DNA of 64,000 nt, from positions 4,018,641 through 4,082,640 of the forward strand of contig CP022585.1 in NCBI GenBank assembly GCA_002243285.1. The letters run 5' to 3'. Under the pieces are notes generated by a model, which saw only the letters and a list, made by a program, of their open reading frames with translations, was not told the DNA's origin and did no database searches. Position numbers and translations under genes: made by a program. The stretch is from Candidatus Fluviicola riflensis (GTDB lineage: Bacteria > Bacteroidota > Bacteroidia > Flavobacteriales_D > Crocinitomicaceae). Positions 44,141-52,512 of the stretch are shown one piece after another. The stretch's first letter is position 1. Every line of letters begins with the position of its first letter.

Positions 44141-44590
44141 TTAATCTTTAATTAAATGAAATACTTGGTTGTTAGATAATTGCAAAAGGTAATTGCCCCT
44201 GGAAAGGTCCGAGAGGTCAAGCTGATTGACCAAATCATTCACGCTACCTTTTCTGATGAGTCTGCCGAAAGCATCATACACGCAATAATCGATTTGTTCA
44301 CCGGTAGAAAAGGTCAGGTGAATAAAAGAGGTAAACGGATTCGGAGCAACTGTAGCATTTCCGGAAACCGAAACGGCCATCACATCCAGTGAAAACAGTT
44401 CAACCGGTTGCTGAAGTCCTTCATTTATATCACCATCAAGACCGATCGAATACTGAAAAAAAGGTTGACCGATACTATAAGCTATATTTCCGTCGCTTGC
44501 ATCAATATCTCCACCAGCCGAAAGTGTTCCGCTCTGCGCGTAATTGGCAGAAACGGCTATAAGCATCAGTAGAAAAAGGGAGTGTTTCAT
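44141..44590 (-). CDS. Small T9SS-sorted secreted protein
   Basis: A 149-residue protein. ATG 44590 begins the signal peptide (KHSLFLLMLIAVSANYAQ). A domain of about 45 residues follows (SGTLSAGGDIDASDGNIAYSIGQPFFQY to GDINEGLQQPVELF), a phrase typical of short T9SS proteins in this phylum, and then the sorting domain (VAPNPFTSFIHLTFS to QVFHLIKD). It is translated just ahead of the collagen-like gene. The small domain has no known function. Confidence 0.8.
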   Translation of the reverse strand: MKHSLFLLMLIAVSANYAQSGTLSAGGDIDASDGNIAYSIGQPFFQYSIGLDGDINEGLQQPVELFSLDVMAVSVSGNATVAPNPFTSFIHLTFSTGEQIDYCVYDAFGRLIRKGSVNDLVNQLDLSDLSRGNYLLQLSNNQVFHLIKD

Positions 44591-44670
44591 GTTTTTTTTT
44601 GCAATGATATCCATGTATGAGCCATTATACTTAAGGAATTAAGCAACGGCCAATTTAGTTCAGGAACAGC

Positions 44671-44698
44671 AAAAAAGGAGATCTTTCGACCTCCTTTT
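44671..44698 (-). terminator. Terminator of the LytTR regulator gene
   Basis: aaaggag-atctttcga-cctcctttt forms the same hairpin as at 42451, with one base changed in the loop. On the minus strand it ends in T residues. Confidence 0.75.
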
Positions 44699-44836
44699 CC
44701 TATTCAACGCGAGAAAATCACTTTTTAATAAAACTACGCTGAATGATGCCTTGATCTGTGTAAATAAAACATGTTTCATTATAAGGACGGCAGCTTGAGT
44801 TTCTCTCTTTTCAAGTGTTAGAGAAGAACCAAAACA

Positions 44837-45583
44837 TTACGAAAAAATTGCTTCTTCGAATTCCATCTTCTTATACTTGGAAAGTTTTGCGGCGATACCT
44901 GTTTCCATATTGATGGTCAGTTCGGTTTTCGAATAGTTAACTACCATCGTTTTATTGATGATCCAGGATTTATGCACACGCAGAAATGCCGGCTGATCCT
45001 CCAAAATACGTTCAAAGTGTTTCAGATGCTTGCTTGCTGTGTATTTTTTAGCGGAAACAGTATGAATATAACTATAGGACTCCTGCGCCTCTATAGCTAC
45101 GATATCGCTGATTTGGATAATCTTCTGGTAGCCACGTTCCACCACGATGATACTTTTCAACTCATTCGTTTGAAGTGTTTCTCCAAGTAATGAATAGCGT
45201 TCTGACATGGCTTTGAAGTCTACCGTCTGTTGTATCTTCGAAACGGCCTGTGTCAATCGTTCAATATCAATTGGTTTCAATAAATAATCAACCGCAGAAA
45301 TCTCAAATGCGCGCAACGCATAACTATCGTAAGCCGTTACGAAGATGATTTCAAACCGTACCTCATCAAAAAAACGCACAATTTCATAACCTGCGTAATT
45401 GGGCATTTCTATATCCAGGAAAACCACATCGGGTTGGTGCTCGTTGATCGCTTGCACAGCGGATTCTACATTGTTACACTTTTCAAGCAATTCAACCTCC
45501 GGGCAAAAGCGTGCGAGTAGATTAGACAGCACATCTCTGGCGCTTTCTTCATCATCTACTAGTATTGCACGTATTTTTCTCAC
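44837..45583 (-). CDS. LytTR-type response regulator
   Basis: A 248-residue two-component regulator. The receiver domain (residues 1-120) carries the phospho-acceptor aspartate in DVVFLDIEMPNYAGYEI and the conserved lysine in VDYLLKPID. The C-terminal LytTR DNA-binding domain (about 145-245) has HTVSAKKYTASKHLKHFERIL and FLRVHKSWIIN. The start is GTG at 45583. A perfect TAAGTTTG box stands exactly four bases before it. The partner kinase gene is 72 bases upstream on the same strand. Targets are unknown; the T9SS and collagen-like genes directly downstream are candidates. Confidence 0.92.
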   Translation of the reverse strand: MRKIRAILVDDEESARDVLSNLLARFCPEVELLEKCNNVESAVQAINEHQPDVVFLDIEMPNYAGYEIVRFFDEVRFEIIFVTAYDSYALRAFEISAVDYLLKPIDIERLTQAVSKIQQTVDFKAMSERYSLLGETLQTNELKSIIVVERGYQKIIQISDIVAIEAQESYSYIHTVSAKKYTASKHLKHFERILEDQPAFLRVHKSWIINKTMVVNYSKTELTINMETGIAAKLSKYKKMEFEEAIFS

Positions 45584-45587
45584 GAAA

Positions 45588-45595
45588 CAAACTTA
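45588..45595 (-). promoter_or_regulatory. TAnnTTTG box four bases before the GTG start of the regulator
   Basis: taagtttg on the minus strand, then tttc, then GTG at 45583. A full consensus match. Predicts a leaderless or nearly leaderless transcript separate from that of the kinase. Confidence 0.5.
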
Positions 45596-45655
45596 AGCTT
45601 AGTTATGAGTTATTCAATGATCAATTCACCAACAACCTCTTTTTTTCAGGAATGG

Positions 45656-48526
45656 CTAGTATTTACGTTTTACCGGTAATTTCAGGATCACCTTGGTGCC
45701 GGATGATTTCCCGTCGGTTTCAAGATCTTCATAGCTAAAACCCAGTTCTTTCTGAAAATGATCTCCCAAAATCTCGAACCGGCGTTTGATCGCGTTTACC
45801 GAAAACGATTCGTGCTGCGATCGTTGCCTGGCCTTGATTTCGCGCGCCCGGTTTCTGCCTACCCCATTGTCGGTAATTTCGCAAATCAACGATTCATTCA
45901 GGTAGAACCGGATTGATAGTTCCTTCTTCCCTTCCTTGTGTAACAGCCCGTGTACCAATGCATTTTCAATAAATGGCTGAATCAGCATGGGCGGAATGAG
46001 AATATCTTCGATTCCGTTTGTTTCGATGGTAAACACCAAATCTTCTTTAAATCGCAGTTTTTCCAGCGAAAGGTAAAGTTCTATGAGCTTGATTTCCTGC
46101 TCGAATTCAATGAAATCTTTATCGGAATAGTTGAGCGTTCTCCGCACAAGGTTCGAAAACTTGGTAATAAACGTGTACGAGTTATCGACATCTCCTTTCA
46201 GCACCAAATCCTGGATGGAATTCAACGAATTGAAAATAAAATGCGGGTTCATTTGCGACTGAATGGCTGTGAGCCTGGAAGCATTCAGTTCATTGATTTG
46301 CTGCGCCTTTTTGCGTTGTATCTTTAGTTGACGGCGAAAAAACAACGTCACAATTCCCAAAGTGAGCAGTGCGATTGCGACAGTAAACCACCATTTTTGG
46401 TAGAATGGGGCTGCCACAGAAAATGAATACCGGATTACCGGGCTAAAAACACCGTTGTTTTCTGCTTTTACGGTAAACACATAATCGCCCGGTGCCAGCG
46501 AGTTGTAGGTCACCTCATGATTAGAATAAGGGTTGATCAGCCATTCATTACTCAAGCCTTTCAACTGGTAATGATACCGGATGTTATCCCTGTTTTTGAG
46601 CGTCGGTACGTGAAAAACAAACCTGAATTTGGTTTGGTCAGGGTTGAATACCGTTCCCGGTTTTCCGGTTTGAAGCACATCATTCACAAAAACACGTGAC
46701 AATAACAGTTGTGGCGCCCCGATTATAGAATTGATCCTGTTGAGATCAAAACGCTGTACACCTCGCGAATGTGTCACCCACAACTGTCCGTCGTGGAGAT
46801 GAAAATCAATGATCCTGTTCTTTGAGAGTCCGGATGATTTGTTAATGTAGTGCAGTATTTTTCCATCCGTATTAAGCACCACCAAACCAATCTGGGTGTT
46901 GGCGTAAATACGGTTTTGATACAATTGTAATTTCGACACGATTAATACTTCATCGTGTCGCTTTGGCGTAAACCGGCGAATCGGTTTTCCTTTCGAAAAG
47001 CAGATGATGCCATGCTTCCTGGTTGAAATATAGGTTTTTTCGCCATCTCCCAAAATATCACTTGCGTTGATGACTTCTCCGTGATAAAACAGGTTGCGGA
47101 TCGTCCCTTTCGGATCCATGCATTTTAATCCTGAAGCCGAAGAAATGTAAACATAACCGGTTCTTTTTTCGATGCCCAATGCATACGTTCGTTCTTCCAG
47201 TAAGGCACGGCTAAAGCTTACTTTTTCCGTTTTTTCATCATAATCCAAGAAAAACACTCCTGAATTAAACGCCAGCAACAAACGATCCCGATTCAAGGGA
47301 ACCACATCTTTTAATGACCCGATGGCATAGTTGGTCATACGATTACTTGCTACATCCAACAGCGAAAATCCTTGCACATCGCATAGAATTTTAGCGTGTT
47401 CAGGCCAGAAAAACAGGGTCTCAATCTGTTTATCACCTTCTGCTGAAACAACCGAATACCTGCTGTTTCGGTATGATAGAATTTGTCCTTTTTGGTTCCC
47501 CAAATAAAGGTAATCGTTTTTATCGGAACAGAATCGGGTAATGGATTGCGTTGCCAGCTGTGGTTCCACGTCAGACACGCTGAGATCGGGAACTACCAGA
47601 ATTCCGTGATCGAAGGTGCAAAACAAATAATTTCCCTCACGATCCTTGAAAATATAAGAAATCAGGTAATCATTGAAGCATTTTGCATTAGGAAAAACGG
47701 ATTGCAATTCCGGATCGACGGCAGCAATTCCTGAAATATTACTTCCAATCCACAATCGGTTATCCAAACAGTAGTAGCGCAAACTTTCGTTTAGAGGATT
47801 CCACTCCAATGTTTTTACATAAGTAAGGGTAAATAATCGTTCGTCGAACCGGTAAATTCGTTTGTTTTCGCTTTCCAAGGCATAAACGATTCCATCCAAC
47901 CTAAAAAACGACAAGACATCCAAACCTGACTGTTCCTGAGCATTGACCTTCTTTAACTGTTTGTGCATCCATTTTCCCTGTTCAAAGACAATGAGGGAAT
48001 CGGTACTGCTTGCGTGCTGAATCACACTTCCGTTCGACAACGAAAACGGATGTCCTATGTAACAATGATTTTTGAAATGAGTAGCTTGAATCAGTTGATT
48101 GTTTTCGCTTAGCAAATAGCTGTTTCTACTGGTGGAAATAAACAACTGATTGGTGGTGGTAATCAACAAACTCATATCATTCCCTGTGTCCGGAATTTCG
48201 AATACCAATGTACACACTCCGTTCTTGATCTGAAAAACCTGTTGATTGAGGTTGACGCAGTAAATCACCCCATTCTTATTGATCACAAAATTGTAAACGG
48301 AACCACCTTTCATTTCATCGCATTCGATCTTCGAAAAGGTATAACCGTCGTGTTTGTAGATTCCTTCATCGGTGGCAAACCAATAATTGTGATCCCGGTC
48401 CTGAATCATGCTATAGATATCGATTCCCTCGAATTGCTCTTCCGCAAATAGAAAATAGGCAGGTTGCTGCGCCTTCGATGAAAGCACCATTGCGGTGAAA
48501 AAGAAGAAGATCACATACTTAAACAC
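45656..48526 (-). CDS. Two-component sensor histidine kinase with periplasmic propeller and Y_Y_Y domain
   Basis: A 956-residue membrane kinase. The signal peptide (FKYVIFFFFTAMVLSSKAQ) requires the GTG start at 48526. About 600 residues of periplasmic regulator-propeller repeats follow (IYSMIQDRDHNYWFATDEGIYKHDGYTF and similar), then a Y_Y_Y domain (NIRYHYQLKGLSNEWL to PGDYVFTVKAENN), one membrane helix (WWFTVAIALLTLGIVTLFF) and a LytS-type kinase. The kinase has the phospho-accepting histidine in QMNPHFIFNSLNSIQDL and a GHKL ATPase with IENALVHGLLHKEGKKELSI and ITDNGVGRNRA. The hybrid-system receiver domain is absent; the separate LytTR regulator downstream takes its place. Confidence 0.92.
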   Translation of the reverse strand: MFKYVIFFFFTAMVLSSKAQQPAYFLFAEEQFEGIDIYSMIQDRDHNYWFATDEGIYKHDGYTFSKIECDEMKGGSVYNFVINKNGVIYCVNLNQQVFQIKNGVCTLVFEIPDTGNDMSLLITTTNQLFISTSRNSYLLSENNQLIQATHFKNHCYIGHPFSLSNGSVIQHASSTDSLIVFEQGKWMHKQLKKVNAQEQSGLDVLSFFRLDGIVYALESENKRIYRFDERLFTLTYVKTLEWNPLNESLRYYCLDNRLWIGSNISGIAAVDPELQSVFPNAKCFNDYLISYIFKDREGNYLFCTFDHGILVVPDLSVSDVEPQLATQSITRFCSDKNDYLYLGNQKGQILSYRNSRYSVVSAEGDKQIETLFFWPEHAKILCDVQGFSLLDVASNRMTNYAIGSLKDVVPLNRDRLLLAFNSGVFFLDYDEKTEKVSFSRALLEERTYALGIEKRTGYVYISSASGLKCMDPKGTIRNLFYHGEVINASDILGDGEKTYISTRKHGIICFSKGKPIRRFTPKRHDEVLIVSKLQLYQNRIYANTQIGLVVLNTDGKILHYINKSSGLSKNRIIDFHLHDGQLWVTHSRGVQRFDLNRINSIIGAPQLLLSRVFVNDVLQTGKPGTVFNPDQTKFRFVFHVPTLKNRDNIRYHYQLKGLSNEWLINPYSNHEVTYNSLAPGDYVFTVKAENNGVFSPVIRYSFSVAAPFYQKWWFTVAIALLTLGIVTLFFRRQLKIQRKKAQQINELNASRLTAIQSQMNPHFIFNSLNSIQDLVLKGDVDNSYTFITKFSNLVRRTLNYSDKDFIEFEQEIKLIELYLSLEKLRFKEDLVFTIETNGIEDILIPPMLIQPFIENALVHGLLHKEGKKELSIRFYLNESLICEITDNGVGRNRAREIKARQRSQHESFSVNAIKRRFEILGDHFQKELGFSYEDLETDGKSSGTKVILKLPVKRKY

Positions 48527-48530
48527 CTTA

Positions 48531-48538
48531 CAAATATA
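48531..48538 (-). promoter_or_regulatory. TAnnTTTG box four bases before the GTG start of the kinase
   Basis: tatatttg on the minus strand, then taag, then GTG at 48526. A full consensus match with the same spacing as for the regulator gene. Confidence 0.5.
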
Positions 48539-48773
48539 AAATTAGCTGTGAGGCGAAACGGATAAAATTAAGGAACCGGAGATTTTTGGCAGGAATGGAC
48601 GGATTTTACTCATTTCAATTGTAAAAATATCCTAAAATTCCATTCTAATATCAGGGGAAATATACATTTACAGTATTGAATGCAACCGTTCAGATCGCTG
48701 CTTAAATGGAACCCTCCTTCCACCTACGCTTCCTATCGGAATTGATTCTTTCAGAATTAAATTTTACTACATT

Positions 48774-50729
48774 ATGGAACATTTTTTTATGAATTATTGG
48801 TGGATTTTCGTAGTGGTACTATGTCTTGTACTCTACAAATTCATCTTGCGGTTTCTTTTCGGAATGGTCATCGTTCCCGAAGATAAAATCGGTTTGGTAA
48901 CCAAAAAATTCGTCTTATTCGGCGATAACAAGGAGTTGCCAGACGGACGTATTATCGCCACGTTAGGCGAAGCGGGTTTTCAGGCCAAAACGCTGGCTCC
49001 GGGATTGTATTTCTGGAAATGGGTGTGGCAGTTTGAAATTACGATGGAATCATTTACCGTTATTCCGGAGGGGAAAATCGGGTTGGTGATGGCCAAAGAC
49101 GGTTCTGAAATCCCTACAGGAAATATCCTTGGTCGGCGTGTGGAATGTGATAATTTCCAGGATGCGGATTTGTTCCTGAAAAACCATGGACAACGCGGTA
49201 GACAAACCAATTACATCACGGCAGGTTCATACCGGCTCAACACGATGTTGTTTCAGATTTCGATCACCGATATGGTGCGAATTCATGAAAGTATGGTGGG
49301 AATTGTAACCACCCTTGACGGACAACCGATCGATGCCGGTCAAATTGCTGGAAAAGTGGTAGAGGGCCACAATAATTTCCAGAATTTTGACGCGTTTTTA
49401 GAATTGGGCGGAAACAGAGGTTTACAACCCACCGTTATCCTCGCCGGTTCATACAACTTAAATCCGTGGGCGATTCAGGTAGAGGAAACTCCCATGACTG
49501 AAATTCCGATTGGGTACGTGGGTGTGGTAATTTCCTACATCGGGCTAGATGGCCATGACAGAACCGGCATCGATTTCAAACACGGAAACATTGTGGATAA
49601 AGGGTTCAAAGGTGTTTGGCTGGAACCATTCGGGCCGGGAAAATACCCGATCAATAAATACGTGATGAAAGTCGAATTGGTACCAACAACAAACCTGGTA
49701 TTAAACTGGGCATCCGCCCGCAGTGAATCGCACAATTTAGACAAACATTTGTCAACCATTACCGTGCGTTCCAAAGATGGTTTCCCGTTCAATTTAGACG
49801 TATCGCAAATCATTCACGTGCCCACCAACGAAGCCCCGAAAGTGATTGCACGGTTCGGAAACATGGTGAACCTGGTTTCGCAGGTATTGGAACCGACCAT
49901 TGGTAACTATTTCCGTAACTCGGCTCAGGACAGCGATGTCATTGCCTTCCTGAGTTCGCGTAAAGAACGCCAGGAATCGGCCAAGGAACACATCAAAAAA
50001 GTACTCGACGAATACAACGTAAACGCTGTAGATACGCTGATCGGTGATATTGTTCCACCGGAATCGCTGATGAAAACATTGACTGATCGTAAATTAGCCG
50101 AAGAACAAAAGGTGACCTACGAAACACAAAAACAAGCGCAGGAAACCCGTCAGGGAATGGAAAAGGAAACAGCCATCGCTGATATGCAGAAAGACATCGT
50201 AAAGGCACAGCAAAGCGTTGAAATCGCTGAACGAACCGCCAACGCAGCCGTGAAAAAATCGGAAGGTGAAGCTACAAGTGTGAAACTAGCAGTAAGCGCA
50301 GAGGCTGAAGCGACTAAAATGCGCGCGTTCGCAGAAGCAGAAGCAACCAAGGCGCGTGCGAAAGCAGAGTCGGAAGCTGTGAAACTGAAAGCAGATGCCG
50401 AGGCGGAACGCATTTCACTTACCGGTGCTGCTGAAGCAGGTAAAATTGCCGCAATCGGTAAATCGAACGCGGAAGCTTACGAATTGGCGGTTGAAGCGTT
50501 GGGCGGGGATAATTTCACCCGTTTTAAAATCACCGAAGAATTGTCAAAAGGCCAGGTTAAACTGATTCCGGATGTATTGATTGGTGGTAACAATGGTGGC
50601 GGTTCGGCCATCGACGGGTTACTTGGGTTGAAACTGATGGAAATGATGGATCCCGAGAAAAAACAAGAGACACCAATGGTTGTCATTCCTCCGGAAGAGG
50701 CACCACAGCTTCCTAAAAAAGAGAAATAA
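48774..50729 (+). CDS. SPFH/flotillin-like membrane protein
   Basis: A 651-residue protein with an N-terminal membrane helix (WWIFVVVLCLVLYKFILRFLFG) and a band-7/SPFH region (about residues 30-420). The phrase IPEGKIGLVMAKDGSEIPTGNILGRRVECDNFQ and the later STITVRSKDGFPFNLDVSQIIHV are typical. A long alanine/glutamate coiled coil follows (residues about 455-570, with repeated AEAEATKARAKAESEA-like units), as in flotillins, then a short glycine-rich segment and a proline-rich tail. Such proteins form oligomeric scaffolds in membrane microdomains. ATG 48789 is an alternative start. A perfect palindrome begins at its stop codon. Confidence 0.85.
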   Translation: MEHFFMNYWWIFVVVLCLVLYKFILRFLFGMVIVPEDKIGLVTKKFVLFGDNKELPDGRIIATLGEAGFQAKTLAPGLYFWKWVWQFEITMESFTVIPEGKIGLVMAKDGSEIPTGNILGRRVECDNFQDADLFLKNHGQRGRQTNYITAGSYRLNTMLFQISITDMVRIHESMVGIVTTLDGQPIDAGQIAGKVVEGHNNFQNFDAFLELGGNRGLQPTVILAGSYNLNPWAIQVEETPMTEIPIGYVGVVISYIGLDGHDRTGIDFKHGNIVDKGFKGVWLEPFGPGKYPINKYVMKVELVPTTNLVLNWASARSESHNLDKHLSTITVRSKDGFPFNLDVSQIIHVPTNEAPKVIARFGNMVNLVSQVLEPTIGNYFRNSAQDSDVIAFLSSRKERQESAKEHIKKVLDEYNVNAVDTLIGDIVPPESLMKTLTDRKLAEEQKVTYETQKQAQETRQGMEKETAIADMQKDIVKAQQSVEIAERTANAAVKKSEGEATSVKLAVSAEAEATKMRAFAEAEATKARAKAESEAVKLKADAEAERISLTGAAEAGKIAAIGKSNAEAYELAVEALGGDNFTRFKITEELSKGQVKLIPDVLIGGNNGGGSAIDGLLGLKLMEMMDPEKKQETPMVVIPPEEAPQLPKKEK

Positions 50730-50768
50730 ATAGCGTACGGGCGCGTCGCGACGCGCCCGTACGCTATT
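50729..50768. repeat. Perfect 40-base palindrome at the stop codon of the SPFH gene
   Basis: Arms aatagcgtacgggcgcgtcg and its exact complement meet without a loop. The first base is the last base of the TAA stop. The layout (AT-containing outer arm, GC-rich centre) matches the palindromes at 18702 and 62226, although the centre differs. Confidence 0.95.
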
Positions 50769-50794
50769 GCGATGCACCGCAAAAATTTTTCAAT

Positions 50795-50802
50795 TATATT
50801 TG
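50795..50802 (+). promoter_or_regulatory. TAnnTTTG promoter box for the SRPBCC gene
   Basis: tatatttg, 16 bases before the ATG at 50819. Confidence 0.55.
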
Positions 50803-50818
50803 ATCAAATCAGAATACC

Positions 50819-51316
50819 ATGAAAGATTTCGATTGGACATCCTTTACACAACGCATCGCCATTAAGGCAACAGTGGAAGATGCTTACAATGCCTGGACAA
50901 CCACTCAGGGTATCCAGGAATGGTTTTTAAGCGCTTCGGTTTTTACGGATAAAGACGGGAATGTCATTCCGGTGAAAGAAAACGTTACCAAAGGCACGAA
51001 TTACGCCTGGAACTGGTTTTTATACGAACCTACGGAAAGCGGGAAAGTTACGGCGGCCAACGGAGTCGATTTTTTCCAGTTTACCTTCGCCGGAGACTGT
51101 TTGGTAGACATCCGTTTAAAACAAGTAGATGAATGCGTTGTAGTGGAGTTAAAACAGCACAATATTCCAACAGATGAACATTCTATGCGTGACATTCGTT
51201 TGGGCTGTGCGGGCGGCTGGGCATTTTACCTGGTCAATTTAAAATCAGTGCTTGAAGGCGGTTTGGACCTGCGCAACAAAGATGAACGTTTTATGCCGCC
51301 GATGTTGAATAGTTAA
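50819..51316 (+). CDS. SRPBCC (AHSA1-like) domain protein
   Basis: A 165-residue cytoplasmic protein of the START/Bet v1-like superfamily. It opens FTQRIAIKATVEDAYNAWTTTQGIQEWFL, which is typical of AHSA1-type SRPBCC domains, and ends with a long helix (IRLGCAGGWAFYLVNLKSVLEGG). These folds have a deep hydrophobic cavity and bind lipids or hydrophobic ligands; the ligand here is unknown. It has its own promoter box and lies 90 bases after the SPFH gene. Confidence 0.82.
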   Translation: MKDFDWTSFTQRIAIKATVEDAYNAWTTTQGIQEWFLSASVFTDKDGNVIPVKENVTKGTNYAWNWFLYEPTESGKVTAANGVDFFQFTFAGDCLVDIRLKQVDECVVVELKQHNIPTDEHSMRDIRLGCAGGWAFYLVNLKSVLEGGLDLRNKDERFMPPMLNS

Positions 51317-51367
51317 ACAGTTAAGGTCATTCAATACGAATTACTTTTTTTCAACGTTCTTTGCTAA

Positions 51368-52261
51368 ATGAAGAATTGTTTCCTTATCCTCCTAAGTCTG
51401 TTTTTTAGTGTCGCCACATTAAAATCTCAGCAATTCTCGGGCTCACATTCCGGGACGACTAATTTCAAATTCAGGAAACTTACACCAAAGCCACCCATCT
51501 ATACGATTCCAAAAAGAATGGATTATCGGATAGGTTACACGCATCTTTACCGATATGTAACAATGCTTCAACAAACTGGCCAGTGGGGAACTTATAAGAC
51601 CAACCTAAAACACATTGATGGCAATCAATTGATGATTGGAATTGCATTCAATGATAAAAGGTGGTTTTTACCCTTTGACATTGGGATTATACAATGGAAT
51701 CTGAAAATGGATGCTACAAGAAGGAAAGATTACTTTTTTGAGACGAACTTTCAAGGAAATGGCGGAGGAACCAGAACACGGTATGATGAATATACGGTGA
51801 ACTATGAATCGATGCATACGCGACTTTTTATTTCGACCGGTATGGGCATAAAACTGATTCACCCTAGTAGTTTATTCAATATAATCCCAATGATTCGTGT
51901 CAACGGAAGCATCTTTTTGAAAAACCGGATCATTGAAAACAACGTTTCTGAACACAACTATTACGAGGGTAAAGATCTTCCGGGCGGTTTCCCTGATTTT
52001 CTTCATGACACAACCTTCAGTTATCCTGCAAATGAAGGAACTATTGAGGAGAAACTGGAAACCATGAGAATCGGTATGTCATTGAGTAATTTGTTCCGGT
52101 TCAACATCAATGAAAAATGGCTAATCGATCTGGAGTTGGGTTTCTTAATCGACCCTTCATCTTATTTGACTTATGATGATATTGTAGTAGACAGAAAAAG
52201 CTATTTTGGAAATATCTCGATAGGTTACTCCATTCCTCTTAAAGTGGTGAAAAAAAATTAG
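51368..52261 (+). CDS. Secreted outer-membrane-like protein of unknown function
   Basis: A 297-residue protein with a signal peptide (LILLSLFFSVATLKSQ). The remainder has alternating strands with aromatic residues (YRIGYTHLYRYVTMLQQTG, WFLPFDIGIIQWNL, HTRLFISTGMGIKLI) and may form a barrel. The C-terminus ends SYFGNISIGYSIPLKVVKKN, not the classical terminal aromatic. It is convergent with the next gene, with no base between the two stop codons. No family recognised. Confidence 0.68.
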   Translation: MKNCFLILLSLFFSVATLKSQQFSGSHSGTTNFKFRKLTPKPPIYTIPKRMDYRIGYTHLYRYVTMLQQTGQWGTYKTNLKHIDGNQLMIGIAFNDKRWFLPFDIGIIQWNLKMDATRRKDYFFETNFQGNGGGTRTRYDEYTVNYESMHTRLFISTGMGIKLIHPSSLFNIIPMIRVNGSIFLKNRIIENNVSEHNYYEGKDLPGGFPDFLHDTTFSYPANEGTIEEKLETMRIGMSLSNLFRFNINEKWLIDLELGFLIDPSSYLTYDDIVVDRKSYFGNISIGYSIPLKVVKKN

Positions 52262-52456
52262 CTATTTACCTGATGATCCGCTGTGACGAATAATGGTAAT
52301 AATTCCGAGCAAAAACAAAATTCCCGGATACAGCAATAGTTTCCCGGTAAACAAAAACGGAAAAACAAACCATGCCAGGGAGATTAAAATCATCAAAGCG
52401 CCCAATACGACTCCGTTGTACATGTCAGGATGTTTGCTGCTTTTGCTCATGCTCAT
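52262..52456 (-). CDS. Small two-helix membrane protein
   Basis: A 64-residue protein from ATG 52456 (52450 is two residues shorter). A polar start SMSKSSKHPDMYN is followed by two membrane helices (GVVLGALMILISLAWFVFPFLF and LLLYPGILFLLGIITII) and a short basic tail. No known family. It lies 56 bases after murF-alr on the same strand and could be co-transcribed with tdk and murF-alr. Its stop codon TAG abuts the TAG of the convergent gene. Confidence 0.6.
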   Translation of the reverse strand: MSMSKSSKHPDMYNGVVLGALMILISLAWFVFPFLFTGKLLLYPGILFLLGIITIIRHSGSSGK

Positions 52457-52512
52457 AGAATGAAGATAATTATGGCAAAAATACGGCTTTCCGTTTGGTT
52501 TCGCCAAAAAGA

